A program made the translations under genes and the position numbers. The notes below the pieces were generated by a model. The model did no database searches. It worked only from the letters and a program-made list of their open reading frames with translations, and was not told the DNA's origin. From assembly GCF_002899895.1 (NCBI RefSeq), contig NZ_PPEI02000002.1, positions 62,001-126,000 on the forward strand: a stretch of 64,000 nt of DNA, given 5' to 3'. Shown piece by piece: positions 44,084-52,588 of the stretch; within the stretch, counting starts at the first letter, position 1, and every line of letters begins with the position of its first letter. The stretch is from Chryseobacterium oncorhynchi (lineage in GTDB: Bacteria; Bacteroidota; Bacteroidia; Flavobacteriales; Weeksellaceae).

Positions 44084-46291
44084 TTAATGAATAGGAATTT
44101 GAAGTTCTATACTGGTTCCAATATTCAATTCGGAGATGATGTTCATCGTTCCTTTTAAAAATTGGACTCTTGATTCTATATTATGAAAACCTGCTATTTT
44201 TCTCATGTCTAAGGCTGCATGGTCAAAGCCTTTACCATCATCCTCCACCGTAAGGTTTAATACGTTCTCTTCTTCACTTATCTGAATAATAATTTCGGAG
44301 GCATCGGCATGTTTTATAACGTTATTTACCAACTCCTGAATGATTCTGTACAGCAATAATTGCTTGTCTTGTGATATGGAATTGCTGTATTTTATAAATT
44401 CGGTATGAATATTTAACGTAGCATTGGACATGCGGGATGCAAATTCCTGAATGGCTACTTCCAAACCATATTTCATTAATAAATCAGGCATTAAATTATG
44501 TGCTACACGTCTCAATTCTTCTACAGCACCATCAATCTGGCCAATCGATTTTGAAATTCCCTCCTGTATGGTTTGGGTTTTATGAGGATCTAAATAAGAC
44601 AATTGAAGTTTAGTTCCTGAAAGCAAACCTCCCAACCCATCATGAAGATCACGAGCTAAGCGGCCTCTCTCCTGTTCCTGTCCTTCAAGCAATGCCGTAA
44701 GCGTAGATATTTTTAAATTTTGTTTTTCTTTTTCCATTGCCAAAGCATGCAGTTCATCTCTTTGTTTCAAAGAATGAACACGTTGCCTGTAAGCATACAA
44801 CAATAGGGCAATTAACACAATGAAGATAAAAATGAAAATGGCGTAATATGTATTGATCTTTTCCTTGTAGGCTAGAAGCTTTTTAATGGTATTAATATCG
44901 TTGTTTTTCTGCTGTGTTTCTAACTTTGATAAACGAAGCTGCTGCGCTCTTTTTTCGGATTCAAGTTCAGAAAACTTTAGACGTTCTCGCTGATTTTCTT
45001 CTACCAGCTTTAAGTTGTTATAAACCTGTTCGCGCTGTTTCCGAAGAATGTTCATCAAGCTGATTTGCTGTGCTTTTTTATCACTTTCCAGCTGCAGCTT
45101 GATATATTTTTGTTCCTGTCTCTCTTTCTCAAACTGAGATTCCAGTCTTTTGGTAATATCCAGTTTTTCCTGATTGTAAAGGCTTTGGTATTTATCAACA
45201 TAACTTTTATAATACGTCAGCGCTTCTTTATAATTGCCTTGTTCTTCACTAATTCGAGACAAAGATTCTAAAATAGATAATTCTATATTCTGATCTCTAA
45301 CCGGACTTTTTCCAATTTCCATGGAAGCTTTTAGAAAATAAGACTTGGCTAGATCGTAATTTTTATTTTGCATGGCTAGTTCAGCCATAATCCCAAATGA
45401 AGAAGCGATATGAATAGCTTCACCTGTTTCCAGACTTACAGTATTGGCTAACTGGGCGTATTGCATGGCCTTATCTCTATCAAAACCTGTATACAGATTG
45501 GCCAAATTAATGGCTGCATAAGAAAGGCTGCTTTTGTTGAGCATGGCATCCTTACGTTTGTTAAAAATCGTGATAGCCTGTAAATAATATTGCTCTACTT
45601 TATTTCTTAGGTCTATATTCGATGGGTTCTGATCGTATTTTTGTTCGTACACATACCCCATTCGCATATATGCATCGAAGATAAGATTTGGATCATTTTG
45701 TTTGGAGGCTAACAGCAAAAACTGTTTGCTGTATTTTTCTTCCAGTTGGTATTCATTAAGGTTAGAATAAATGGCAGACAACTCTTTGGCTACGTTACCA
45801 AACCTTCCGTAGAGTGTGGATGTTGTGGGTGAGTTTTCGTAATAATCAATAGCTTTTAGGTAGGCAGCAACAGCATCTTCCGTTTTATTGTTACGCGTTA
45901 GAATCCAACCCTTTGCATATTGAAAATAGCCTTTAGCTTCATTATTATTGGTCTTTAAACTATACTTCTTTGCTGTCTCCAGACTTTTTAACGATTCAGT
46001 TTCTTTATTGTCAAGTCTGTAATTCATAGCTTGCACAGCATACAGAATGGTGGCATACTTTCCATCGGACTGTTTTGTTGCAATAGAAATATTGGTTTGT
46101 AAAATCTGATATGATTTAGCCTTATGGTTATGAAAAAATAAGGCAGTCGCATATTTGGGAGCAAGATTCAGCTGCTCTATTGTATTGTCTGAAGCATGGC
46201 TATATTCTTTCTCTAATTTGCTTAAAACATCTTGTGCTTGAGCAAAAAACGGACAAATAAGTAAAGTAAATATAAATAATAACCTGTACAT
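44084..46291 (-). CDS. TPR-containing sensor histidine kinase (HisKA_3 type)
   Basis: 735 residues from ATG 46291 (YRLLFIFTLLICPFFAQAQ is a signal peptide); the in-frame ATG at 46345 would add 18 polar residues before it. The periplasmic part is TPR repeats (about 35-400), then a coiled coil rich in Q/E/K (about 400-485), a membrane helix (YAIFIFIFIVLIALLLYAY), the dimerisation/phosphoacceptor segment GRLARDLHDGLGGLLSGTKL and an HATPase domain (ELVNNVIKHADAS, then VEDDGKGFD). Paired with the NarL-type regulator. Confidence 0.93.
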   Translation of the reverse strand: MYRLLFIFTLLICPFFAQAQDVLSKLEKEYSHASDNTIEQLNLAPKYATALFFHNHKAKSYQILQTNISIATKQSDGKYATILYAVQAMNYRLDNKETESLKSLETAKKYSLKTNNNEAKGYFQYAKGWILTRNNKTEDAVAAYLKAIDYYENSPTTSTLYGRFGNVAKELSAIYSNLNEYQLEEKYSKQFLLLASKQNDPNLIFDAYMRMGYVYEQKYDQNPSNIDLRNKVEQYYLQAITIFNKRKDAMLNKSSLSYAAINLANLYTGFDRDKAMQYAQLANTVSLETGEAIHIASSFGIMAELAMQNKNYDLAKSYFLKASMEIGKSPVRDQNIELSILESLSRISEEQGNYKEALTYYKSYVDKYQSLYNQEKLDITKRLESQFEKERQEQKYIKLQLESDKKAQQISLMNILRKQREQVYNNLKLVEENQRERLKFSELESEKRAQQLRLSKLETQQKNNDINTIKKLLAYKEKINTYYAIFIFIFIVLIALLLYAYRQRVHSLKQRDELHALAMEKEKQNLKISTLTALLEGQEQERGRLARDLHDGLGGLLSGTKLQLSYLDPHKTQTIQEGISKSIGQIDGAVEELRRVAHNLMPDLLMKYGLEVAIQEFASRMSNATLNIHTEFIKYSNSISQDKQLLLYRIIQELVNNVIKHADASEIIIQISEEENVLNLTVEDDGKGFDHAALDMRKIAGFHNIESRVQFLKGTMNIISELNIGTSIELQIPIH

Positions 46292-46398
46292 CAAACCCTT
46301 ATCTCTTTTAAATTGTATTGAATTAAAGAACGTAAATATAGGCAAAATACCCGCTCATCCATTTTGAAAACCATGCCCTATAGCGAAAGATTTCCTGT

Positions 46399-46695
46399 TT
46401 AATTTTCTTCCAGATAGATCAATATCTCATTCAGCCATTTCAATACATCATCATTATTTTCAAAATAAATATTAGAAAGATGAGATATGTATTAATGATT
46501 AATCGTATTTTTATCTAGTTCCTTTTTTAATTCTGGTAATTCTAATTTTAATAACTCTAAGTTCTGTTTCTTTGTTACCTTTTTATAGTTTTTAATCACC
46601 TCTTCATATGTAATATCTTCATAATCTATGTCGCTAAACCAAGCACCCAATAATTGGTATGTTAAAGGAAAATTGGCTTGAAAATTATTCATCAT
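46399..46695 (-). pseudogene. CdiI-type immunity protein gene split by an in-frame stop
   Basis: The minus-strand frame from ATG 46695 encodes 67 residues (NNFQANFPLTYQLLGAWFSD, ending DKNTINH) and meets TAA at 46492-46494. Past it the same frame stays open for 30 codons (YISHLSNIYFENNDD, then VLKWLNEILIYLEEN) to TAA at 46399. The total of 98 codons fits the contact-dependent-inhibition immunity family (CdiI_2 type), which starts with LYQLFGAYF-like and ends with a W-L-EI--YL helix. One nonsense change therefore seems to split the gene; read-through or a sequencing error are alternatives. It heads downstream of a run of unknown genes. Confidence 0.65.
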
Positions 46696-46707
46696 TAATT
46701 AATTTTG

Positions 46708-46815
46708 TTAGCCTTGACAAGGCTGTTTCTTCAGATTTGGGATTTTATCGAGAAAAGAAATATTTTTATCCACCAATTTGCCTTTATTTTCAATAGTCAG
46801 TTCTTCCAGGCTTTC
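46708..46815 (-). pseudogene. Leucine-rich-repeat gene fragment
   Basis: A 35-codon minus-strand stretch without a start codon, bounded upstream by an in-frame TAG (46816-46818), reads ESLEELTIENKGKLVDKN, then ISFLDKIPNLKKQPCQG and a stop. The spacing of L/I residues is that of a leucine-rich repeat. It ends in a small palindrome (gccttgacaaggc, 46711-46723). It looks like the 3' remnant of a lost gene between the CdiI-like pseudogene and the 405-residue protein. Confidence 0.5.
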
Positions 46816-46839
46816 CTATATACATCTGATATGCATGAT

Positions 46840-48057
46840 TTAACAGTTATAATACGCTTGGGGGATTTCAACCGACCTTTTCGTCATTTGCTCCAATTGT
46901 GCAGCAAACTGATCAAAGAAATAGGTGTCCTCTGTAAAAATATATAAATAATTTTCTGTTTTAAGATGAACAATAAAATCTGCATACCCTGCTCCTTTTG
47001 CAGGAAGAACATTCTGAAGGGTAAAATATTTAATTTCTTCAAGGTCTAAAATCAATGCAGTATCTATTCCTGCAAATCCGATTTTATTATTAACACGGTC
47101 CAGCCAGATACCACTTTTTTCTTGCAGCAGTTCTTTTACTTTAAGTGGAATATGTTTAACTCCATCATTATCAATATATTTAACACTTAACTCTAATTTA
47201 TTGGGGAATGATAGTAATTCTGAGACTTCCATCACTTCTTCATATTCTTTATTTTCTAAAAAATACTTGTATTGTCTTTTGTTATAAAAATGAAGCGATG
47301 TACTTCCATCGTCATATCCATACTCCTTATCATAAGTATAGCAAATAGAAGCACTTATACCGTCCACCAAAGCAAATTGCAGGTAACATTGGTCGTCTCT
47401 TTCATAACCGTAACTATTAATATCAATATCGTCATCAATCCAGAGTTCGCGTAGTTTTTTGTAGCTTTTATCGGTATTGGTTTCATCGTACAGGTCTACG
47501 AAAAACTCCTGTACAGGGCGATTAGTACTGATATTGTCTGTATATATTTCCAATTGATCAATAAGAATACTTTCTATTCTAACCGGATATTTGAATCTTA
47601 AATATTTAGCTCCGAAGTCGGTAAAATAAGCTTCTACACAACCCCATGTTTCCAATTGTTCATAGGTAGTATCCCAGGATATCATTTGTTTAGGCTCTGT
47701 ATATACTTCGTAGCCCAAATCACCATCATCATGATACTCCTCCAGGATTTGATAATTCTGAAGCATTTTTTTTGCCCAAATTTTTACTTTCTCATCTTCT
47801 TTTCTGGCCTCACATACGGCAAAAAAAGTTTCGTTATCAAAACTAAAACGATCTGATAGTTCGTGATATACTTCTTCAAAACCATGTAGTTCAGTAGAGA
47901 TATAGTGTTGATGACCTGCAAAGACAAACAGAAAGGGTACATCTCCTAAAATCTGTACATAAGCATATTTTATTGCATTAATGTCTGCATTTTCAATATT
48001 ACCATGATCTTTATAAAAAAGTGTATCTCCGTCTATCCAGATTTCTTTATTCTCCAT
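46840..48057 (-). CDS. Hypothetical protein with duplicated PH-like ends
   Basis: 405 residues, no signal peptide, very acidic. The N-terminal about 75 residues (IWIDGDTLFYKDHGNIENAD, then LFVFAGHQHYISTELHGFEE) and the last about 90 (IWLDRVNNKIGFAGIDTALI, then YLYIFTEDTYFFDQFAAQLE) share a pattern of short strands ending in an amphipathic helix. This suggests two related PH-like modules (inference by eye). The middle is Asp/Glu/Tyr rich. No family recognised. In a same-strand run with immunity-like genes. Confidence 0.65.
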   Translation of the reverse strand: MENKEIWIDGDTLFYKDHGNIENADINAIKYAYVQILGDVPFLFVFAGHQHYISTELHGFEEVYHELSDRFSFDNETFFAVCEARKEDEKVKIWAKKMLQNYQILEEYHDDGDLGYEVYTEPKQMISWDTTYEQLETWGCVEAYFTDFGAKYLRFKYPVRIESILIDQLEIYTDNISTNRPVQEFFVDLYDETNTDKSYKKLRELWIDDDIDINSYGYERDDQCYLQFALVDGISASICYTYDKEYGYDDGSTSLHFYNKRQYKYFLENKEYEEVMEVSELLSFPNKLELSVKYIDNDGVKHIPLKVKELLQEKSGIWLDRVNNKIGFAGIDTALILDLEEIKYFTLQNVLPAKGAGYADFIVHLKTENYLYIFTEDTYFFDQFAAQLEQMTKRSVEIPQAYYNC

Positions 48058-48103
48058 TTTCTTTTTCTCTTATATATTTTGCAAAGTTGAATTTTCTATC
48101 AGA

Positions 48104-48868
48104 TTACGTGTATTCTAAACAAATGACTGCCTTTTTAAGCTCTTTGTCATAAAATAAAAACACTTGGTCTGCCGAATTTTGTTGAAAATCATAACCTTCC
48201 AAACATGCAATATAATCCATCAGGGTTCCGTCGGTTTTAAAGGGTTTTTCAATGAGGTTTCCACCTCCGAAATTGCATTCTTCTAAGGGGAGCGCATTGG
48301 TATTAAGTTCTTCAAGAATACCGAAAAGCTTATTTTGCAAACGTTCCTCTGCATATTCTGAGTAACCATCTTTCTCCAGATCTTCAACCGTAAGCTTTCG
48401 TAAACGCTCTAAACGGCGAATGTCGTAAACCTCTAAACCCGGACGATTGAAATCTTTATCATAAAGCTTATTGTGTTTTTGGTAATATTCCTTTTTTAAT
48501 TGATACATCGCATCATTCATATTGTATTCAATCTCTACATCTGAATAATTGTTACCATAATCTTCCGGGAAAATCTCGGTATGTGCTGAAAAATAATTCC
48601 AATCTGCATCAAATTTGTATTTGCCGTCAATAACATCAAAGCCAAACATATCGGCTTTAGTAAATTGTGTGTGATATTCCGGCTTATCTTCCCCGACACA
48701 ACCGTCATAAATTTCCTTTACAGAAACAATATGCAGCCATTGATCTTCTGATGGATCAATCATCTTTAAATTAATTGAACAAATCGGAAGAAAATATTTT
48801 TTATGATTTTCAATGTCATCATAAAATACGGCTTCATAAGCAGGGAATATTCTTATTAAATCTGTCAT
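48104..48868 (-). CDS. Hypothetical protein, 254 residues
   Basis: Cytoplasmic, acidic. Visible features: the start LIRIFPAYEAVFYDDIENHK, a helical middle (IRRLERLRKLTVEDLEKDGY, then SEYAEERLQNKLF) and a beta C-terminus ending VFLFYDKELKKAVICLEYT. No recognised domain. Lies 46 bases upstream of the 405-residue gene in the same orientation. Probably another immunity-type or accessory protein, by neighbourhood only. Confidence 0.65.
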   Translation of the reverse strand: MTDLIRIFPAYEAVFYDDIENHKKYFLPICSINLKMIDPSEDQWLHIVSVKEIYDGCVGEDKPEYHTQFTKADMFGFDVIDGKYKFDADWNYFSAHTEIFPEDYGNNYSDVEIEYNMNDAMYQLKKEYYQKHNKLYDKDFNRPGLEVYDIRRLERLRKLTVEDLEKDGYSEYAEERLQNKLFGILEELNTNALPLEECNFGGGNLIEKPFKTDGTLMDYIACLEGYDFQQNSADQVFLFYDKELKKAVICLEYT

Positions 48869-48910
48869 TCTATTTTCTTTTAAATTTTAACTGAAGTGTA
48901 TTTATTCCAT

Positions 48911-49381
48911 CTAGCTTAACAAATCATCAAGTACATTTACTTCGTCCCAATTTTGGTCTGTAAGCATGAGAGAAATATCAACTTGTGATTGAGCCTGGTT
49001 ATACTTGTTAAGTTCATTTTCTTGAAATGCAGTCAAATCCTGCAAATAATTGGGATCTTTTATAATGAGCGTATTCTTATTATAAAAAACTACATATCCT
49101 ATTATTTCTTTCTGAGTATTCATTTGATGAGATAAAAAATCTACATAGTCTACAACAGAGGAAATGTTATAAAAATCAACTGGAAAATTAACTTTTTGTT
49201 TTGCTATCTGTACTCCCTCTTCACTATGAATAGTAAGAATGGATATAATATCAGGGGCAGCACTCATCATAGCCCAATCAGGCATAGCATATGTAAATTT
49301 ATCAGAATAGTGATTCTCAATTTTTTGTTTTATTTTCAGAATAACTTTATGGTGGTTAAATCCTTCTCTTATATCTTTCAT
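48911..49381 (-). CDS. Hypothetical protein, 156 residues
   Basis: Soluble, no signal peptide: KDIREGFNHHKVILKIKQKI, FTYAMPDWAMMSAAPDIISI, then beta strands GYVVFYNKNTLIIKD. No family recognised. Same strand as its neighbours with a 42-base gap to the next gene. Confidence 0.6.
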   Translation of the reverse strand: MKDIREGFNHHKVILKIKQKIENHYSDKFTYAMPDWAMMSAAPDIISILTIHSEEGVQIAKQKVNFPVDFYNISSVVDYVDFLSHQMNTQKEIIGYVVFYNKNTLIIKDPNYLQDLTAFQENELNKYNQAQSQVDISLMLTDQNWDEVNVLDDLLS

Positions 49382-49414
49382 ATCATACTGAAATTTGACA
49401 TTTGAAACGTCATT

Positions 49415-49867
49415 TTATTTTCTTACTAATTGTAGTTTCTCTTTTTCTTTTACAAGATTAAAAAACATCTCTTTTGATGGTTTAAAAATTTGGGTAGGTA
49501 CATCACAGAATTCAGATTTTCTAATACTATCTACTTCCATTTTTATCTGGTTGGCTTCCGTAAAATAATATCTGCCATGTACCTCTGTGAAGCAATCGTT
49601 TCCACATTGCCATGCGTCATAACTTTTGAATTTTTCTTCATCCAAAAAATTTACAGCATGAAAGTTGAAAATAATAGCAGTATCTATTCTCTTGGATAAA
49701 TCATAGGTTTTCTCGCCATCTGGGGTCATAAGTCCGCCACTATCAACAATCCAGTTGGTGTTTTTCAGATAATTCTGGAAATTTGTTTTTTCTCTTTCCG
49801 GATTTTTACAACTGAAGAGGATAATCAACAAGACACTCAAAAACGGGAGGACAAAATTCTTTTTCAT
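49415..49867 (-). CDS. Hypothetical lipoprotein, 150 residues
   Basis: From ATG 49867 (KKNFVLPFLSVLLIILFSCKN) there is a clear lipoprotein signal with lipobox FSC; an in-frame ATG at 49870 is equivalent and one at 49918 would bury the signal. The mature part has WIVDSGGLMTPDGEKTYDLS and two Cys in WQCGNDCFTEVHG that could form a disulfide. No family recognised. Confidence 0.7.
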   Translation of the reverse strand: MKKNFVLPFLSVLLIILFSCKNPEREKTNFQNYLKNTNWIVDSGGLMTPDGEKTYDLSKRIDTAIIFNFHAVNFLDEEKFKSYDAWQCGNDCFTEVHGRYYFTEANQIKMEVDSIRKSEFCDVPTQIFKPSKEMFFNLVKEKEKLQLVRK

Positions 49868-50049
49868 CATTGTGTTTTTTATAATTATTGAGTCTGCTAC
49901 TCTATTTCCAATAATCAAATTTTATGTTTAATTTTTCAAAGCTCAGGATAAGTAAAATTAAATTCTTTTTCTAAATCTTGTAAAGTATTCATATGTATGT
50001 TTTAACCTGATTTACTAAACATCCTTGATATTTCCCAGACGATTTATCA

Positions 50050-50811
50050 TTAAATAATATTTTTAAAGTGATCAACTAATACAGGATTGATGATGGAGAA
50101 GCTTTGTTGTAATGCTTTCTGAAGGGCAATAGTAACCAGATATTTCTCCTGAATACGATCTAATTTTTGCAGAACAAAACAAAGCTGTAACCATTGATCA
50201 AAATGAATATTCATTTTTTTTGTAACAAATTCATCCCCTAATCTTTCATAATAAATAATGTTTTGCTCCCTATCAAACGTCCAATAATCTTCGCCTGTGC
50301 TTGTTGCAAAAATCCATTCATCTGTTTTTTCTCTATATAAATTCATCTTCAATGCTTCTTCTACATTCAGTAATTTTGATTCTATAGAAATAATCTGTGT
50401 CTCAAGAGTTGAAATCATATCCACGTACAAATCAGGTACCCATACCGGAAAATATTCAGCTGCCATGGTTGAATATTCTTGTTTGGAAAGTTGATTTTTA
50501 AGTTTTTCAACAGGCAAAACTTCTATATCAAAATTATTGACTGTTTGATTTTCTTCTTTAATTTTTTCATAACAAACTCCACATACAACTTTAAAATCGC
50601 ATATCTCTTCCCATTGCTCTCTTTCTATTTCAGATTGCTTCATGAATTGCCAACGCTCATGACAATCATTGCACCATGCATCGGGTTTTCGTTGGTCTTC
50701 GGCTTCCTCTTCATGGAAGCCTAAATTTTTCCCATTGGTCTTAAGATGTCCGCAAACCACTCCAAATGTTTGTAAATTATGGTTGCAACAATCAATTAAT
50801 TTCATATTCAT
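50050..50811 (-). CDS. Zinc-ribbon-like protein with possible SUKH-like C-terminus
   Basis: 253 residues. Three Cys/His clusters in the first 100 (LIDCCNHNLQTFGVVCGH, DAWCNDCHERW, KVVCGVCYEK) look like metal-binding knuckles. The C-terminal half has the pattern DEWIFATSTGEDYWTFDREQ, IIYYERLGDE, then an amphipathic helix, reminiscent of SMI1/KNR4 (SUKH) proteins. Both assignments are by eye. SUKH domains are common in bacterial toxin-immunity proteins, consistent with the neighbourhood. Confidence 0.6.
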   Translation of the reverse strand: MNMKLIDCCNHNLQTFGVVCGHLKTNGKNLGFHEEEAEDQRKPDAWCNDCHERWQFMKQSEIEREQWEEICDFKVVCGVCYEKIKEENQTVNNFDIEVLPVEKLKNQLSKQEYSTMAAEYFPVWVPDLYVDMISTLETQIISIESKLLNVEEALKMNLYREKTDEWIFATSTGEDYWTFDREQNIIYYERLGDEFVTKKMNIHFDQWLQLCFVLQKLDRIQEKYLVTIALQKALQQSFSIINPVLVDHFKNII

Positions 50812-50900
50812 ATAAAATGGATATTTTTAAAATAAAATACATTTGATTTCCGCTTCGTTGAATTTTGTTTTCAAATTAATCTGCAGAATGTACTCCGTTT

Positions 50901-51767
50901 TTAAATGTATAAGCTATCCAATAGCTCTTTTACTTTCGTATTATCTTTATTATTAATGGCTAATGCACTGTTTTTTTCTACAATCGGTTCTCCCGGTATA
51001 CTGATGTAGAAAGCCATCTTTTCAACTTCATTGCCATATTTTTTCACGAGCTCATGCTTGGCCCTACACATTGCATCTGTAAATAACTGCAAATTCTTTT
51101 GACGTTCCGGAGCATAATCAAACCCTTGCTTAAATAGCGGTGCAATATTATTCCAATAATGCTTCAATAGCTGTTCAATAAAATGGCTTACTCCATCTTT
51201 CACATCTCCCTCTCCTACACCCCAACACCATTCAGGAGCGTCCCATTCTTTATTTTTATGAATTTTCTTTAGGCTTTCTTTTGTAGAAACTACCGAATAA
51301 GCAGTTATGCAATCATCATCCAATACCAAAGCAAAGGCATAAATATTTTGTTTTTTCTTGGTTAAAAGCTGATAGAGACAATTAAAATCATTGATTATCG
51401 AATGAGTAAGTATTGATAAATTCTCTTCATGCCAATTTTCAACATTGGAAGAAAGGGAAAGAAATTCCTTATCTTCCGGAGACCAATATTGATTTCTACT
51501 ACATGCTCTTTCCAGATCGTTTTTATCATCTTCACCTATTGTAAGCGAAAATTTGGAAGATAATAGGCTTCTGACTTGTGCCAGTGTCTGATTTACTTTT
51601 TCGTTAACAATATAATCGCTGAGTGTCTTATCATGTTTCTGAATATCCTTTTCTTCTGCAAAATGACTTTTTATTTTGTCGAATGAAACAACAATCTGAT
51701 CAAGCTCAACAATTATTTTTACAGCCTCTTCTTCACTAAGATTTATCTTATTATTGCTTTTACCCAT
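50901..51767 (-). CDS. DUF4303-like protein
   Basis: 288 residues. An N-terminal helical part (about 1-130), then a region with the DUF4303 pattern: a hydrophobic helix, IYAFALVLDDDCITAYSVVS, DAPEWCWGVGEGD, then a helical segment and KMAFYISIPGEPIVE. Family function is not established; members occur in polymorphic-toxin and immunity neighbourhoods. Cytoplasmic. Confidence 0.65.
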   Translation of the reverse strand: MGKSNNKINLSEEEAVKIIVELDQIVVSFDKIKSHFAEEKDIQKHDKTLSDYIVNEKVNQTLAQVRSLLSSKFSLTIGEDDKNDLERACSRNQYWSPEDKEFLSLSSNVENWHEENLSILTHSIINDFNCLYQLLTKKKQNIYAFALVLDDDCITAYSVVSTKESLKKIHKNKEWDAPEWCWGVGEGDVKDGVSHFIEQLLKHYWNNIAPLFKQGFDYAPERQKNLQLFTDAMCRAKHELVKKYGNEVEKMAFYISIPGEPIVEKNSALAINNKDNTKVKELLDSLYI

Positions 51768-51939
51768 AACTTAATATTTAATATTTTCAATAAGAGCGTT
51801 CCATTCCGTTAAAAAATAATTCTCAACATTGGGGTACAGTGTTGAACTCCTGTTTTTGAAACCGTCTCATAGCTGTAAAATTTTCTAGAATTAATATCTT
51901 AATTTACGTTCCGAAATATGTATTATTATTTTCAAGTAT

Positions 51940-52467
51940 TTAGGTTTTTGCAAAAAAATTAAAGACTGATTCGGCAATAAGCTTGGGATTTGTATCTGAT
52001 ATCTCATTGATCCTATCCTCGTACAATTCGATTTTTATTACTTTAATATCATCTGGTATTTTGTAAACTTCATCTTTTATATAATTATAACCCAGCACAT
52101 TCGTACTTTCTTTACCCGGCTTTTTTTTGATCTCAACAAAATATTTCAAGGTAATGGAATTGCCAGTTTGCTCTCCTTTTTCAAAACGAATTTTTCTCAC
52201 CTGATGAATGGTATGTCCGCTAGAACTGATATTTCCCTGTAGACGAAATTTGAATATTTCAGCATTTTTAGAAAGCATGAAAATCATAGGATGAAGACGT
52301 TCCGTAGCTTCTTTACGGGTCGTATAAGTATGTGTTGCGCCTGTTTCCGGAATCTCTCTTGTAACCCTTTTGGGTTCTGAGTAAATGGCAGTAACCTGCA
52401 TTTTCTGAGCATTGGTATTACAGCCAGACAGGGTTAAAAATGAAGTTAAAATAATGAAATATTTCAC
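51940..52467 (-). CDS. Hypothetical lipoprotein, 175 residues
   Basis: Lipoprotein signal KYFIILTSFLTLSGC (lipobox LSGC), then a beta-rich mature part (EPKRVTREIPETGATHTYTT, KIRFEKGEQTGNSITLKYFV). No domain recognised. Flanked on both sides by gaps of more than 100 bases, so perhaps transcribed separately within the island. Confidence 0.7.
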   Translation of the reverse strand: MKYFIILTSFLTLSGCNTNAQKMQVTAIYSEPKRVTREIPETGATHTYTTRKEATERLHPMIFMLSKNAEIFKFRLQGNISSSGHTIHQVRKIRFEKGEQTGNSITLKYFVEIKKKPGKESTNVLGYNYIKDEVYKIPDDIKVIKIELYEDRINEISDTNPKLIAESVFNFFAKT

Positions 52468-52588
52468 TGCTTTTTATCAATTAATCTTTGAATTAAAGAT
52501 AATTAAAGCTGTTGTATGAAAGTATCCCTGAAAATGGTGGTTTTTCATCATTTTTAAGATGTTCCTTTACCCCATCATCATCATAAAT

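Noticed and set aside
46705-46947. Plus-strand frame of 80 codons over the LRR fragment
   Set aside because: It overlaps the 3' end of the 405-residue gene antisense, and the minus-strand LRR reading explains the sequence better.
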